Below are positions 7,599-15,676 of a stretch of 16,738 nt of DNA, piece after piece (position 1 is the first letter of the stretch; each line of letters starts with the position of its first letter). Where the stretch lies: contig JADZCW010000031.1 of the NCBI GenBank assembly GCA_020851395.1, forward strand, positions 1 through 16,738. Reading direction: 5' to 3'. The position numbers were made by a program, and so were the translations under genes. This stretch comes from Phycisphaeraceae bacterium (GTDB lineage Bacteria; Planctomycetota; Phycisphaerae; Phycisphaerales; Phycisphaeraceae). The notes under the pieces are model-generated. The model saw only the letters and a program-made list of their open reading frames with translations, was not told the DNA's origin and ran no database searches.

Positions 7599-9275
7599 TC
7601 ACCCTTGTCGACTTCGGGCCAGGCGAATCAATTCCTCGTGCGACCAGCTCCGTGCCCGGCCCGTAGCCAGCTCGATCGTTTCCAGGCGATCGGTGCAGGA
7701 GAAGCAGGGATCAATGCTCGCCAGCGAGATGGTCATGTCGGCCAGCCGCTGGTCCTTGATCATCGTCGGCACGCCCTGGAGGTTCTGATAGGTCGGGGCA
7801 CGCACCCGCCAGCGGCGCGGCCGGTTGTTCTCGCCGGTGATCACGAAGTGATGCGCCTCCCCGCGCGGCGCTTCGACGGACGACAGGCCCAGCCGACCCA
7901 CCGGCAGCTCATCCTCGATCTTCAGACCGATCGGCCCGTCCTCGAGCTTGGCCAGGCACTGGCGGATGATCTTGATCGACTCCAACACCTCCTTGGCTCG
8001 CACCACAAGCCGCGACCAGACGTCCCCCTCCCCGGCGGTGATCACGTCGAAATCCAGCTGGCCGTAGGCGGCGTAGGGGTGATCGCGACGACAGTCGATC
8101 GCCACCCCGGCGGCACGCGCCAGGGGCCCGACCAGGCCTGTCTCCTTGACCAGGCTCGCATCGGCGACGCCCACGCCGGCGGTGCGCTTGCGGATGTTCC
8201 GGTCCTTGAGGACCGCGCCCAGAACGGTCCGCCACTGCGTCTCGAGACGATCCAGCACCTGCCCCAGCTCGACCTCCAGCTCGGACGACAGGTCCCGCCG
8301 CACCCCGCCGACCACGCACAACCCGTAGGTCTTGCGGTTGCCCGTGATCTTCTCGGCGATCCACATCACCGGCTCGCGGATGCGGAAGCACTGCATGAAG
8401 AGGGTGTCGAAGCCCAGCACGTGCCCGGCCAGGCCCACCCACAGCAGGTGGCTGTGCAGACGCTCGAGCTCCAGCATGATCGTGCGGAGGAACTCAGCCC
8501 GCGGCGGCGGCCGCAGCCCGGCGGCGCTCTCGACGGCCTGGACGTAGGTCACGCTGTGGACGCACCCGCAGATCCCGCAGATGCGCTCGGCCATGACGGG
8601 GATGTCGTTGTAGCCAAGCACCGACTCGGCCAGCTTCTCAATCCCGCGATGCACCATGAACCCCCGATACTCGCACCCGCGGACGAACTCCCCCTCGACG
8701 TAGAGCCGGAAGTGCGCCGGCTCGTCGAGCGTGGGATGGAATGGACCGAAGGGCACCACCGTGCACCCCGGCGGAGGCTCGTCGAACTTGAACTCCTGAT
8801 GCTCATCAAAACCCTCGGGCGCTTGGTTCCAGGCGAAGTCCTTCCGCAGCGGGTACACGCCCTGTGGCCAGCCGTCGGGTACGACCAGGCGCTTGGGGTA
8901 GGGATGCCCCACCACTTCCAGTCCCACCAGATCGTGCATCTCGCGCTCGGCCCAGTTGGCGGCGGGCACGACGCCGGAGATGCTGTCCACCCGCGGGTCG
9001 TCGGCCGGCAGGTGGGCCAGCACGCTGCAGAGGATGTTGTCACGATCGAAGGCGAAATCGTGAGCCGCCAGGAATGTTCCCGAGTAGGGACGATCGTCGA
9101 CGGCGATGCCGATGACATAGCGGGCGTCGAGGTCACGAAAAATGTGCTCACAAACGGACTTGAGCGCCGAAGGCTCGACGAAGACGAACACGCGGTTCTC
9201 GCCCGTCAGGTCGGCGCGGTTGATCGCCGGGCCGAATTTCTGCTTGAACAGGTTAAGCTTTTCACGCGCGATCAT
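7599..9275 (-). CDS. hycE: Group 4 [NiFe] hydrogenase large subunit, NuoC-NuoD fusion (HycE/HyfG-like)
   Basis: A 558-residue catalytic subunit (E. coli HycE is about 569) that interconverts protons and H2. Residues ~1-160 are the NuoC/30-kDa-like domain (ANWAEREMHDLVGLE, HPYPKRL); ~175-558 are the NuoD/49-kDa-like domain. The Ni-Fe ligands are complete: Cys233 and Cys236 (RICGICGCVH) and Cys524 and Cys527 (DPCFSCTDR). Complex I NuoD lacks these, so this is a hydrogenase. After TDR (528-530) a 28-residue tail remains, which fits the HycE tail removed by HycI after a TDR sequence during Ni insertion; the matching protease is two genes upstream. ATG 9275 follows the previous stop by 12 bases, and that stop is embedded in a TGAGGA ribosome site. 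The C+D fusion is typical of formate hydrogenlyase-type (4a-like) enzymes, but the exact subgroup needs a tree. Confidence 0.95.
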   Translation of the reverse strand: MIAREKLNLFKQKFGPAINRADLTGENRVFVFVEPSALKSVCEHIFRDLDARYVIGIAVDDRPYSGTFLAAHDFAFDRDNILCSVLAHLPADDPRVDSISGVVPAANWAEREMHDLVGLEVVGHPYPKRLVVPDGWPQGVYPLRKDFAWNQAPEGFDEHQEFKFDEPPPGCTVVPFGPFHPTLDEPAHFRLYVEGEFVRGCEYRGFMVHRGIEKLAESVLGYNDIPVMAERICGICGCVHSVTYVQAVESAAGLRPPPRAEFLRTIMLELERLHSHLLWVGLAGHVLGFDTLFMQCFRIREPVMWIAEKITGNRKTYGLCVVGGVRRDLSSELEVELGQVLDRLETQWRTVLGAVLKDRNIRKRTAGVGVADASLVKETGLVGPLARAAGVAIDCRRDHPYAAYGQLDFDVITAGEGDVWSRLVVRAKEVLESIKIIRQCLAKLEDGPIGLKIEDELPVGRLGLSSVEAPRGEAHHFVITGENNRPRRWRVRAPTYQNLQGVPTMIKDQRLADMTISLASIDPCFSCTDRLETIELATGRARSWSHEELIRLARSRQG

Positions 9276-9287
9276 GCTCAGCCGTCC

Positions 9288-11180
9288 TCAGTCGGCAGGT
9301 CCCCGAGACGAGCGGCGGGGCACGCCGCCCAGCCAGCGGAAGTAACGCTTGATTTCACCGTAAAAATTGTGGGCCGTGTAGCGGTGACACTCAGCCTCGC
9401 GCACGTAACCGCACAGCCAGGGCTCGGCCGAACGGCGCGGGGCGGCCCCCAGCCGGCTCAGGCGGCGGCCGACGATGAACATCACCCCCAGGACGACAGC
9501 CACCGCCAGGGGCATGTAAACGCTGATACCCGGCGTCCCCGCCCCGCTGAGCGGCCCTCCCGCCGTCGGCGCGGCAGCCGCCAGCAATCGGCCATAGCCC
9601 TGATCGCTTGCCCGCAGCGCGGTCTGAAGCACCCCCAGGGTCGTCGCCGGCGTCAGCCCCACGAACAGGCACATCCCCGCCAGGAACACCTGGGGGATCT
9701 GCATCAGTGGCCCCACCTCCAGCCCCCCACGTCCCGCCGCGCGCCCCGACACCCAGTCGCTGCTGCGCGACAGGAAACTCGTCCCGAAGAACTTGATGAA
9801 CGACGCCAACGTCAGGGCGCTCGTCAGAATGGCGATGACGGCGCAGACCGGAAGGTAGTGGACGCTTCCCCCAGCCTGGACGGCTCCCGTGTAGATCGCC
9901 CACTTGCTCACGAACCCGTTGAACAGCGGCACGCCCGAGATGGAGAACGAAGCGATGATCGCCGTCAGCCCCGTCAACGGCATCAACCTCATCAGCCCCC
10001 CGAGCTTGTTCAGGTCCTGCGTGTCGGTGGCATAGAGCATAGACCCGGCGTTGAGGAACAACAGCCCCTTGAACAGGCCGTGATTCACCGCGTGCAGCAG
10101 CGCCCCGACGAACGCCGCCGCCGCCAGCGCCTGGGCCTCGGGCCCAGGCGTAGCCAGCACGGCCATGCACGCGCCGATCCCCAGCAGCATGTAGCCGATC
10201 TGCCCGATGCTGTGGAACGCCAGCAGACGCTTGGACTGCTCCTGCTTGAGCGCCTGCATCGTGCCGGTGAACAGCGTGATGGTCCCCAGCGTCGCGACCA
10301 CCATGCCCCACCGGCCCACCGGGTAATGCGGCCATCCCTCCGGAGGCACCAGCCACAGCAGGCTCCGCATCACCCCGTATACGCCGGTCTTGCATGTCAC
10401 CGCCGCGGCCAGGGCTGCCGCGGGCGACGGCAGGGCCACGTAGGCGTCGGGGATCCACCATTGCCCGAAGGGCCACACCCCCATCTTGATGCCGAACCCC
10501 AGACACAGCAGCGCCAGCGCCGCCGCCGCCATCACCGGACTGTCGGTCAGGAGCGCCGGCAGGTTGGCGCTGATCGTGTCGAATTCATGCTTGCTCGCGC
10601 CGCCGCCGGTTGCCAGCAGGGCCGCGCCGCCCATCGTCGCGACGCAAGCGAGCTCCGACAGGAGCAAGTACCGGTTGGCCGCCCGCACGCTCTGGGCGTT
10701 GCGGTTCTCGAACCCGATCAACAAGTACCCGCCCAGCGTCATCAGCTGCCAGAGCACGCACAGAATCCACATCATGTCCGTCGCGCTGACCAGGCCGTAG
10801 GTCGCTGCGAGCAACAGCAGGAAGCTCGGATAGTACCGGGCCACGCCGTACTCCCGATGCCTGGGCATATAGGCAATCGAGTAGAGCGCCGTGGGCATGG
10901 CCAGGATTGACGCCAGGGCCAGAAAGACCGCCGTCAGCCCGTCGACGTGGAGCCCCAGGGTGATCCCGAGCTTCGGCATCATCCGCATCGCCCACCGGTC
11001 AGCGGACGGGCCGACCACCAGCACCTGACAAGCCGCCCAGCCGACCAGCACCGCCGACACGGATGCCGCCGTGAACGCCAGCCAGCCGGCCAGGATCCGG
11101 CGCCGGGCCGCGCCCAGCGACATCACCGCCCCACCCATGCATACCAGGATGGCGGCGAATACCGCCTTTTCCGGGGTCAT
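9288..11180 (-). CDS. Antiporter-like membrane subunit of the hydrogenase (NuoL/HycC/HyfB-like)
   Basis: A 630-residue polytopic protein of the proton-conducting Mrp-antiporter family. It is the only such subunit in the operon, as in Ech and E. coli Hyc. Core channel residues are visible: Lys232 (FGIKMG, the NuoL Lys229 position), Lys264 (TCKTGVYG), His363 and Lys371 (LLHAVNHGLFK) and Lys426 (GFVSKWAIY, the Lys399 position). The TM5 Glu (NuoL Glu144) aligns with Gln145 in LWQLMTLGGYLLIG, and PFGQWWIPDAY replaces the usual PLHxWLPxAH, so the half-channel chemistry may differ. ATG 11180 overlaps the protease stop by four bases. It is expected to pump H+ or Na+ driven by the redox reaction. Confidence 0.92.
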   Translation of the reverse strand: MTPEKAVFAAILVCMGGAVMSLGAARRRILAGWLAFTAASVSAVLVGWAACQVLVVGPSADRWAMRMMPKLGITLGLHVDGLTAVFLALASILAMPTALYSIAYMPRHREYGVARYYPSFLLLLAATYGLVSATDMMWILCVLWQLMTLGGYLLIGFENRNAQSVRAANRYLLLSELACVATMGGAALLATGGGASKHEFDTISANLPALLTDSPVMAAAALALLCLGFGIKMGVWPFGQWWIPDAYVALPSPAAALAAAVTCKTGVYGVMRSLLWLVPPEGWPHYPVGRWGMVVATLGTITLFTGTMQALKQEQSKRLLAFHSIGQIGYMLLGIGACMAVLATPGPEAQALAAAAFVGALLHAVNHGLFKGLLFLNAGSMLYATDTQDLNKLGGLMRLMPLTGLTAIIASFSISGVPLFNGFVSKWAIYTGAVQAGGSVHYLPVCAVIAILTSALTLASFIKFFGTSFLSRSSDWVSGRAAGRGGLEVGPLMQIPQVFLAGMCLFVGLTPATTLGVLQTALRASDQGYGRLLAAAAPTAGGPLSGAGTPGISVYMPLAVAVVLGVMFIVGRRLSRLGAAPRRSAEPWLCGYVREAECHRYTAHNFYGEIKRYFRWLGGVPRRSSRGPAD

Positions 11181-11662
11181 GCCGTTGCTCCCGCGCCAAG
11201 GTGACTCGCCAACAGATCCTCAACCACCGCCAGCGTGGCCCCGACCCGAGGCGACAACGTCGCGGCCGGGACCAGTGACGCCGGCTCAACGCCCAACAGC
11301 CAGGCCCTGGTCGTGCCCTCGGCCTCCACCAGCTTGGCCAGCAGGCCGAGGCAAAGCCGGTGCGTGGATACCTGGGGGAAACGGGCCGCCATCTCGGTCG
11401 AGTCGAGCCAGACCGCGTCTCCCGCGCCGCCGCCGAAATGAACGGCGTCGAGGAAGACCAGATGGTCGAACACTCGGGAGATATCGCGCCTCAGAACCGA
11501 TTCGGGCTGTGTTCCGGCCATGATCACATCCGGCACGCCACGCCGCGCCAGCCGCTCGCCCAGCCGCAGGCCCAGGGCATCGTCCCCGCCCTCGTCGCTG
11601 CCCAGGCACACCAACGCCACCCGGCCCCGCAGACTCTCAAGCTGTCGGTCCAAGCCCAGCAT
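11177..11662 (-). CDS. hycI: Hydrogenase maturation endopeptidase (HycI/HyaD family)
   Basis: A 161-residue soluble protease that removes the C-terminal tail of the [NiFe] large subunit after nickel insertion. GSDEGGDDALG (21-31) corresponds to the family GNxLxxDDGxG motif. The three Ni-sensing ligands are assigned to Asp28, Asp72 (VFLDAVHF) and His101 (STHRLCLGLL), spaced as in HycI/HybD. Length matches the family (about 155-165). Its start overlaps the upstream stop by one base (TGATG) and its stop overlaps the next start (ATGA), so it is made together with its presumed substrate, the large subunit encoded at 7599-9275. Its presence supports a functional nickel site rather than a complex I relic. 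The first motif is atypical (Ser and Gly substitutions), but the overall assignment is good. Confidence 0.87.
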   Translation of the reverse strand: MLGLDRQLESLRGRVALVCLGSDEGGDDALGLRLGERLARRGVPDVIMAGTQPESVLRRDISRVFDHLVFLDAVHFGGGAGDAVWLDSTEMAARFPQVSTHRLCLGLLAKLVEAEGTTRAWLLGVEPASLVPAATLSPRVGATLAVVEDLLASHLGAGATA

Positions 11663-12510
11663 CAGATGTCCTCTCCCAGCCGCTTAATCTGCTCGTACGT
11701 AAACACCGGCCCATCGACGCAGATATAGGCCACGCCTATGCAGCAGTGGCCGCACTTGCCCACCCCGCATTTCATGTAGCGCTCAAGCGTGGAGATGATG
11801 TCGCGCTCGGTCAAGCCCATGGCCAGCAGGTCGCGGATGACAAAGCGGAACATCACCGGCGGGCCGCACACAAAAGCCACCGTGTTCTCGACCGGCATGG
11901 CGACCCCGGGCTTCTTGAACAGGCTGCTCACCACGCCGACGTTGCCCTCCCAGCCGTTGTCGCCGCGATCCACCGTGAGATGGCATTCCACACCAGGGGT
12001 CTGCTGGCAGGCGGCCAGCACATCGCGGTACATCAATTCCTTGGGGGTCTTGGCCCCGTGGAAGATGGCGATGCGGCCGTAATTCGAGCGGTGAGCGATC
12101 GCGTAGACGATGCAGGAACGCAGCGGGATCAGGCCGATGCCCCCCGCCACGAACACCAGGTTCTTGCCCTGGTACTGCTCCATGGGGAACCCGTTGCCGT
12201 AAGGCCCGCGGACGGCGATCTTGTCACCGGGCCTGAGCCGGTGCAGGGCCGCGGTGCAACCACCGACCTGGCGGATGGTGAAAAAGATCTGGTCTTCCGT
12301 CGGGCTGGGGGGCAGAGACGCGGGGAATTCGCCCACGCCGGCGATGGTGACCTGGACGAACTGCCCGGGATGAAATCCTCTGAAGGCCCGCTGGTCGGCC
12401 GGATTCTCAAAACGCCAATAGAAGGTCTTGACGTCGGGGATGTTGTCCTCGACGCGGTCCAGCACCGCGACCCGCGGCAGATAGATGTTCTCAGCGGATG
12501 GCGGGTTCAT
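11662..12510 (-). CDS. FAD/NAD(P)-binding 2Fe-2S oxidoreductase subunit (sulfhydrogenase gamma / AsrB-like)
   Basis: A 282-residue flavoprotein of the ferredoxin-NADP reductase / PyrK superfamily. Residues ~1-105 form the FAD barrel (HPGQFVQVTI, GEFPAS, RGPYGNGFP). Residues ~110-235 form the NAD(P) domain (VAGGIGLIPLRS, 121-132; FVCGPPVM, 213-220). The C-terminus carries a 2Fe-2S motif, Cys248/253/256/264 (KCGVGKCGHC...IC). It would exchange electrons between NAD(P)H and the Fe-S partner encoded just upstream. I chose ATG 12510 (MNPPSAEN), which overlaps the preceding gene by 20 bases, over the start at 12627, whose extra 39 residues are a shadow of that gene. A GGGAG lies about ten bases upstream. 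Pairing with the beta-type subunit is typical of HydBG of archaeal sulfhydrogenases and AsrAB. NADH versus NADPH preference is unknown. Confidence 0.92.
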   Translation of the reverse strand: MNPPSAENIYLPRVAVLDRVEDNIPDVKTFYWRFENPADQRAFRGFHPGQFVQVTIAGVGEFPASLPPSPTEDQIFFTIRQVGGCTAALHRLRPGDKIAVRGPYGNGFPMEQYQGKNLVFVAGGIGLIPLRSCIVYAIAHRSNYGRIAIFHGAKTPKELMYRDVLAACQQTPGVECHLTVDRGDNGWEGNVGVVSSLFKKPGVAMPVENTVAFVCGPPVMFRFVIRDLLAMGLTERDIISTLERYMKCGVGKCGHCCIGVAYICVDGPVFTYEQIKRLGEDI

Positions 12511-13582
12511 GTTCCTGGACTCCCGCCGTGGTCCGGCGGAGCATCTCGACCACGCTGGGCATGCCGATGTTGCCGTGGCAGACGGTGACGCATCGGCCGC
12601 ACCCGACGCACGCCATGGACAACTCACGCTGAACGAAGTAGTGGGCCAGCTTGCGGAAGAATCGGCGGTTGCGGCGGTCGTGCACCGCCCGTCGCGGATT
12701 GAACCCGCCGGCCATGCGGGTGAAGCCGGCCAGTGCGCACGAATCCCAGATCCGCACCCGCTCGGTCTGCCCGTCCCCGATGGGCCGGTCGCTCACGGTA
12801 AAGCAGGTGCACGCCGGGCAGACGTAGGTGCAGCCTCCGCATTCCATGCAGCGATTGCCGATCTCTTCCCAGGTTCTTTCGGTCACCTTGTCCTGGGACA
12901 GATAGCGCACGGCGGCCGAGAACCAGCTCGTGTGGGTCTTGAAGCGCTTGCGCACCTCGGCCAGGATGGCCCGGCGGCGCTCCACATGGGCGGGTTTGGC
13001 TTTGCGGAAGATCGGCGATTGAAAAAGGGCTTGGCCGGCGGGGCTCCCCGCCACCGCCATGAACTCGCCCCGGCCCAGGTCCATCAGCTGCAGGTCGAAA
13101 TGCTCGCGGGCCGCGGGACCGGTGTCGGCGCAGACGCAGAAACAGTCGTCCCCCACGTCGCGCTGAGGGTCGGAGCAGACGACGTTGATCAGCAGCGCGT
13201 GGCGACGGCGTTTCTCGTAGTAGGTGTCTCGGAACTCGCGCCCCAGGAAGTAGCGGTCCAGGTGGCCGATGCCCGCCAGGTCGCAGGAACGGATGCCGAA
13301 AATGGCACGCCGGGGCTCCTCGTGCGTCGCCTGGATCTGGAGGTCCCCGTTGACCTGGCGGAAGGTCATCAGACGCTCGATGTGCGGAAAGATAAAGCGT
13401 TTGGGCGGGTACAGGGGATTGGGCAGGTGTATCCGCACGGCGTGGCGGTTGGCGGGCGTCACCACGTCGAAATAAGAATCCTGGCCCTCACGGTGGAAGG
13501 GCGCCACCACCTCGTAGCCCTGCTCGGACAGCAGGTCCACGATCTTCAGCACGTCGACGCTGTCCAGAATACGCGCCTTCAT
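12491..13582 (-). CDS. Iron-sulfur subunit (sulfhydrogenase beta / anaerobic sulfite reductase A-like)
   Basis: A 363-residue protein with the HydB/AsrA layout: an N-terminal domain with GIRSCDLAGIGHLDRYF (about 96-112) and a cysteine-rich DDCFCVC segment (145-151), then two C-terminal 4Fe-4S motifs, Cys245/248/251/255 (CMECGGCTYVCP, followed by Cys258 and Cys260) and Cys325/328/331/335 (CVGCGRCVTVCH). It is expected to relay electrons between the flavoprotein and the molybdopterin or hydrogenase modules. I chose ATG 13582 (MKARILDS), which overlaps the previous stop (ATGA), rather than the start at 13780, whose extra 66 residues read as a low-complexity shadow. The pair with the downstream FAD subunit forms an NAD(P)H module seen with both hydrogenases and formate dehydrogenases. 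Its exact partner here is inferred. Confidence 0.9.
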   Translation of the reverse strand: MKARILDSVDVLKIVDLLSEQGYEVVAPFHREGQDSYFDVVTPANRHAVRIHLPNPLYPPKRFIFPHIERLMTFRQVNGDLQIQATHEEPRRAIFGIRSCDLAGIGHLDRYFLGREFRDTYYEKRRRHALLINVVCSDPQRDVGDDCFCVCADTGPAAREHFDLQLMDLGRGEFMAVAGSPAGQALFQSPIFRKAKPAHVERRRAILAEVRKRFKTHTSWFSAAVRYLSQDKVTERTWEEIGNRCMECGGCTYVCPACTCFTVSDRPIGDGQTERVRIWDSCALAGFTRMAGGFNPRRAVHDRRNRRFFRKLAHYFVQRELSMACVGCGRCVTVCHGNIGMPSVVEMLRRTTAGVQEHEPAIR

Positions 13583-15609
13583 GCGGCGTCCTTTTCCACA
13601 CACACCGGGATGAGATCCTGGCCGCTCAAGGCGGGCCCGGCCAACTGTTGACGCAGCTGGTTGACGAAGTAGGGCACGAGAATCGTCCCCGGCCGAATCT
13701 CCGGCGTCACGCGCGCCGTGGACGACGCCGAGCCCGCCGCCGACCGGATGCGGATCCTCTGGCCATCGCGGATGCCCCACTGCTGGGCATCCGTCGTGTT
13801 CATCTCCACAAACCCGTCGGGATAGTCCAGCAGCAGCACACGGTACTCCCGCTTCAAGGTTTCGCTGTGCTGGATCAGAACGTTGTGATGCCAGTAATAC
13901 AGCGAGTGGCCGAACACCAGCATCAGCGGATAATCACCCCCGGCGGTGACGATGGCCGCCGGGGCCGCCAGGGGCAGGAATCTGAACCGCTCCCGCCTCT
14001 CTCCAGTCTCGCCGAACAACTGTGGCGTGCCGAGCGGCCGATCATGGGTGCAGGGCCATTGCCGGCCGAAGTCGCGTGCCAGGTTGTCGTAATCCGCACC
14101 GCTGTAGAAGGGCACCGCCTGGCCGATCTCCCGCATGATCTGCGCCGAAGACTCGTACCGCCACTCGGCCCCCATGGCCCGGGCCACCGCGGTCAACTGC
14201 TCCCAGGCGGCGCCAAGGCCCGGCGATGGATCGATGACCTTCTCGGCCAGTTGAACGCGGCGCTCGGTGTTGGTGAAGGTGACACGTTCCTCGCCGAAGG
14301 CCGTGGTGGGCAGAATCACGTGAGCGTGGCGGGCCGACGCCGTCATGAAAAGGTGCTGGACCACGACCAGCTCGCACTCGTCCAAGGCCTGGCCGGCGTC
14401 CCCTATCAAGGCTGTCCCCACCGGGTCGTAACGGCACAGCCACACCGCCTTGACACGTCCACGGCCCCGATCACTGAGAACCTGCTGAGCGCTCAAGCCC
14501 GGTGACGCCGGAACGCTGGCCTTCCACAACGCCCCCAGGGCCGCGCGTGCCCCCGCGTCGGCCACCAGCGCGTAGCCGGGCAGCCGATCGGGCAGCACCC
14601 CCATGTCGCACACCCCCTGAAGATTGTTGTGCTCCGTCAGGGGGAAAAGCCCCGCGCCCCGCTTGGCCAGCTGGCCCGTCAGCAGCACGAGGTTGACGAT
14701 GGCCTGAATACTCGGCGTGCTGCGCGATTCCACCCCGGTGGAGTACAGCAGAGCCGCCGACGAAGCCCGGGCGTAGGTCAGGGCGGCGGCCTCGATCAGA
14801 TCCACGGGAACCCCGCAGCGATCCGCGGCGCGCAGGATGTCGTAGCCGTGCACCTGCGCCAGGAACGATTCGTAATCGCGACAACGGGCCTTGATGAACG
14901 GCAGGTTGGCCAGGCCGCGATCCACGATGACCTTGGCCATCGTCCCGTAGAGCAGCGTCTCGGTGCCGGGTCTGATCTGCAGGAAGAGGTCGGCGTTCTC
15001 GGCCACGCGGTGGCGGCGGACGTCGATCACCACCAGCTTGGCGCCGTTGAGCTTGGCCCGGATCACCCGGCCGGCGATCGTCGGGAGCTGGCGGTAGAGG
15101 TCCACCCCGTCCACGACGATGACGTCGCTCAGGGACAGGTCCGCCAGGGAGCTGGTGCTCGCGGCCACCCCGAGCATGTCCAGCAGGACGTTGATCGAGT
15201 TGTTGGAATAGACGCCGGCCCCGTGATCGACGTTGTTGGTGCCCACCACGGCCCGGGCCAATCTCTGCAGCAGATAGGATTCTTCGTTGGAGCAGCGGGG
15301 CGAGTTCAGGAAGGCCACGGCATCCGGGCCGTAGCGCCCACGGATTTCCAGCAGACGCCGGGCGACATAGTCGAATGCCTCAGGCCACGACACCTGCTCA
15401 AATCCGCCGTTGCGCCTGAGCAGCGGCTGGGTCAGCCGGTCCCGGGAGTTGGCCACCTCGTGAACGTTCCATCCCCGCACGCACAGCCGACCGCTGTTGG
15501 TTGGATGGGAGATGCTCGGATAGGCGCCGACCACCGCATGACCTTGTGTCTCAAGGTACAGACCGCACCCCGCCCCGCAGAACGTGCAGGTAGTCAGCGT
15601 GTGAGGCAT
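13579..15609 (-). CDS. Formate-dehydrogenase-like molybdopterin oxidoreductase lacking the formate catalytic residues
   Basis: A 676-residue cytoplasmic protein (no Tat signal) similar end to end to FdhF-type bis-MGD enzymes. The N-terminal 4Fe-4S site is intact: Cys8, Cys11, Cys15 and Cys43. Recognisable segments are SWPEAFDYVARRL, GPDAVAFLNS, LARAVVGTNNVD, HNNLQGVCDMG and the C-terminal dinucleotide-binding domain. Aligned by eye to E. coli FdhH, the catalytic Sec140-His141 pair falls on Tyr134-Ser135 (codons TAT TCC, so not selenocysteine), Arg333 falls on Thr325, and Lys44 falls on Arg45. Formate chemistry therefore looks unlikely. It could be a structural or electron-relay subunit like NuoG, or act on another substrate. 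I prefer ATG 15609 with GGGAA upstream; GTG 15627 is an alternative start. It is the first gene of the hydrogenase operon and overlaps the next gene by four bases. Confidence 0.88.
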   Translation of the reverse strand: MPHTLTTCTFCGAGCGLYLETQGHAVVGAYPSISHPTNSGRLCVRGWNVHEVANSRDRLTQPLLRRNGGFEQVSWPEAFDYVARRLLEIRGRYGPDAVAFLNSPRCSNEESYLLQRLARAVVGTNNVDHGAGVYSNNSINVLLDMLGVAASTSSLADLSLSDVIVVDGVDLYRQLPTIAGRVIRAKLNGAKLVVIDVRRHRVAENADLFLQIRPGTETLLYGTMAKVIVDRGLANLPFIKARCRDYESFLAQVHGYDILRAADRCGVPVDLIEAAALTYARASSAALLYSTGVESRSTPSIQAIVNLVLLTGQLAKRGAGLFPLTEHNNLQGVCDMGVLPDRLPGYALVADAGARAALGALWKASVPASPGLSAQQVLSDRGRGRVKAVWLCRYDPVGTALIGDAGQALDECELVVVQHLFMTASARHAHVILPTTAFGEERVTFTNTERRVQLAEKVIDPSPGLGAAWEQLTAVARAMGAEWRYESSAQIMREIGQAVPFYSGADYDNLARDFGRQWPCTHDRPLGTPQLFGETGERRERFRFLPLAAPAAIVTAGGDYPLMLVFGHSLYYWHHNVLIQHSETLKREYRVLLLDYPDGFVEMNTTDAQQWGIRDGQRIRIRSAAGSASSTARVTPEIRPGTILVPYFVNQLRQQLAGPALSGQDLIPVCVEKDAA

Positions 15610-15661
15610 GCTCTGTTCCCGTACCACGCCACGTTAACAGCCTGTTCCTGGGGGATGGTCA

Positions 15662-15676
15662 ACACGTGCCATGTGT
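15662..15676. promoter_or_regulatory. 15-bp dyad upstream of the hydrogenase operon
   Basis: ACACGTG-C-CATGTGT is an inverted repeat of seven-base arms around one central base, with one G-T mismatch pair. It lies about 55 bases upstream of the ATG at 15609 (- strand). A wider pair of arms, CCTGTTC (15641-15647) and GAACAGG (15681-15687), brackets it. It could be an operator or form an RNA stem. No regulator is identified. Confidence 0.35.

Noticed and set aside
6627..10910. Very long open frame (1427 codons) on the + strand across four hydrogenase genes
   Set aside because: It is antisense to genes with clear family motifs, its translation is His/Gln/Arg/Pro-rich low-complexity sequence, and it crosses gene boundaries. 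This is a GC-driven absence of stops.
5582..11180. Respiratory complex I (nuo) operon
   Set aside because: The large subunit has all four Ni-Fe cysteines and a HycI-type protease gene sits in the operon. NuoA, J, K, M and N are missing, so it is a hydrogenase.
12511..12627. N-terminal extension of the FAD/NAD(P) subunit
   Set aside because: The 39 extra residues are a shadow of the preceding Fe-S gene. MNPPSAEN at 12510 gives a normal family start.
15205..15210. Possible selenocysteine codon at the formate dehydrogenase active site
   Set aside because: The aligned codons are TAT TCC (Tyr-Ser), not TGA, and no nearby in-frame TGA interrupts the frame.
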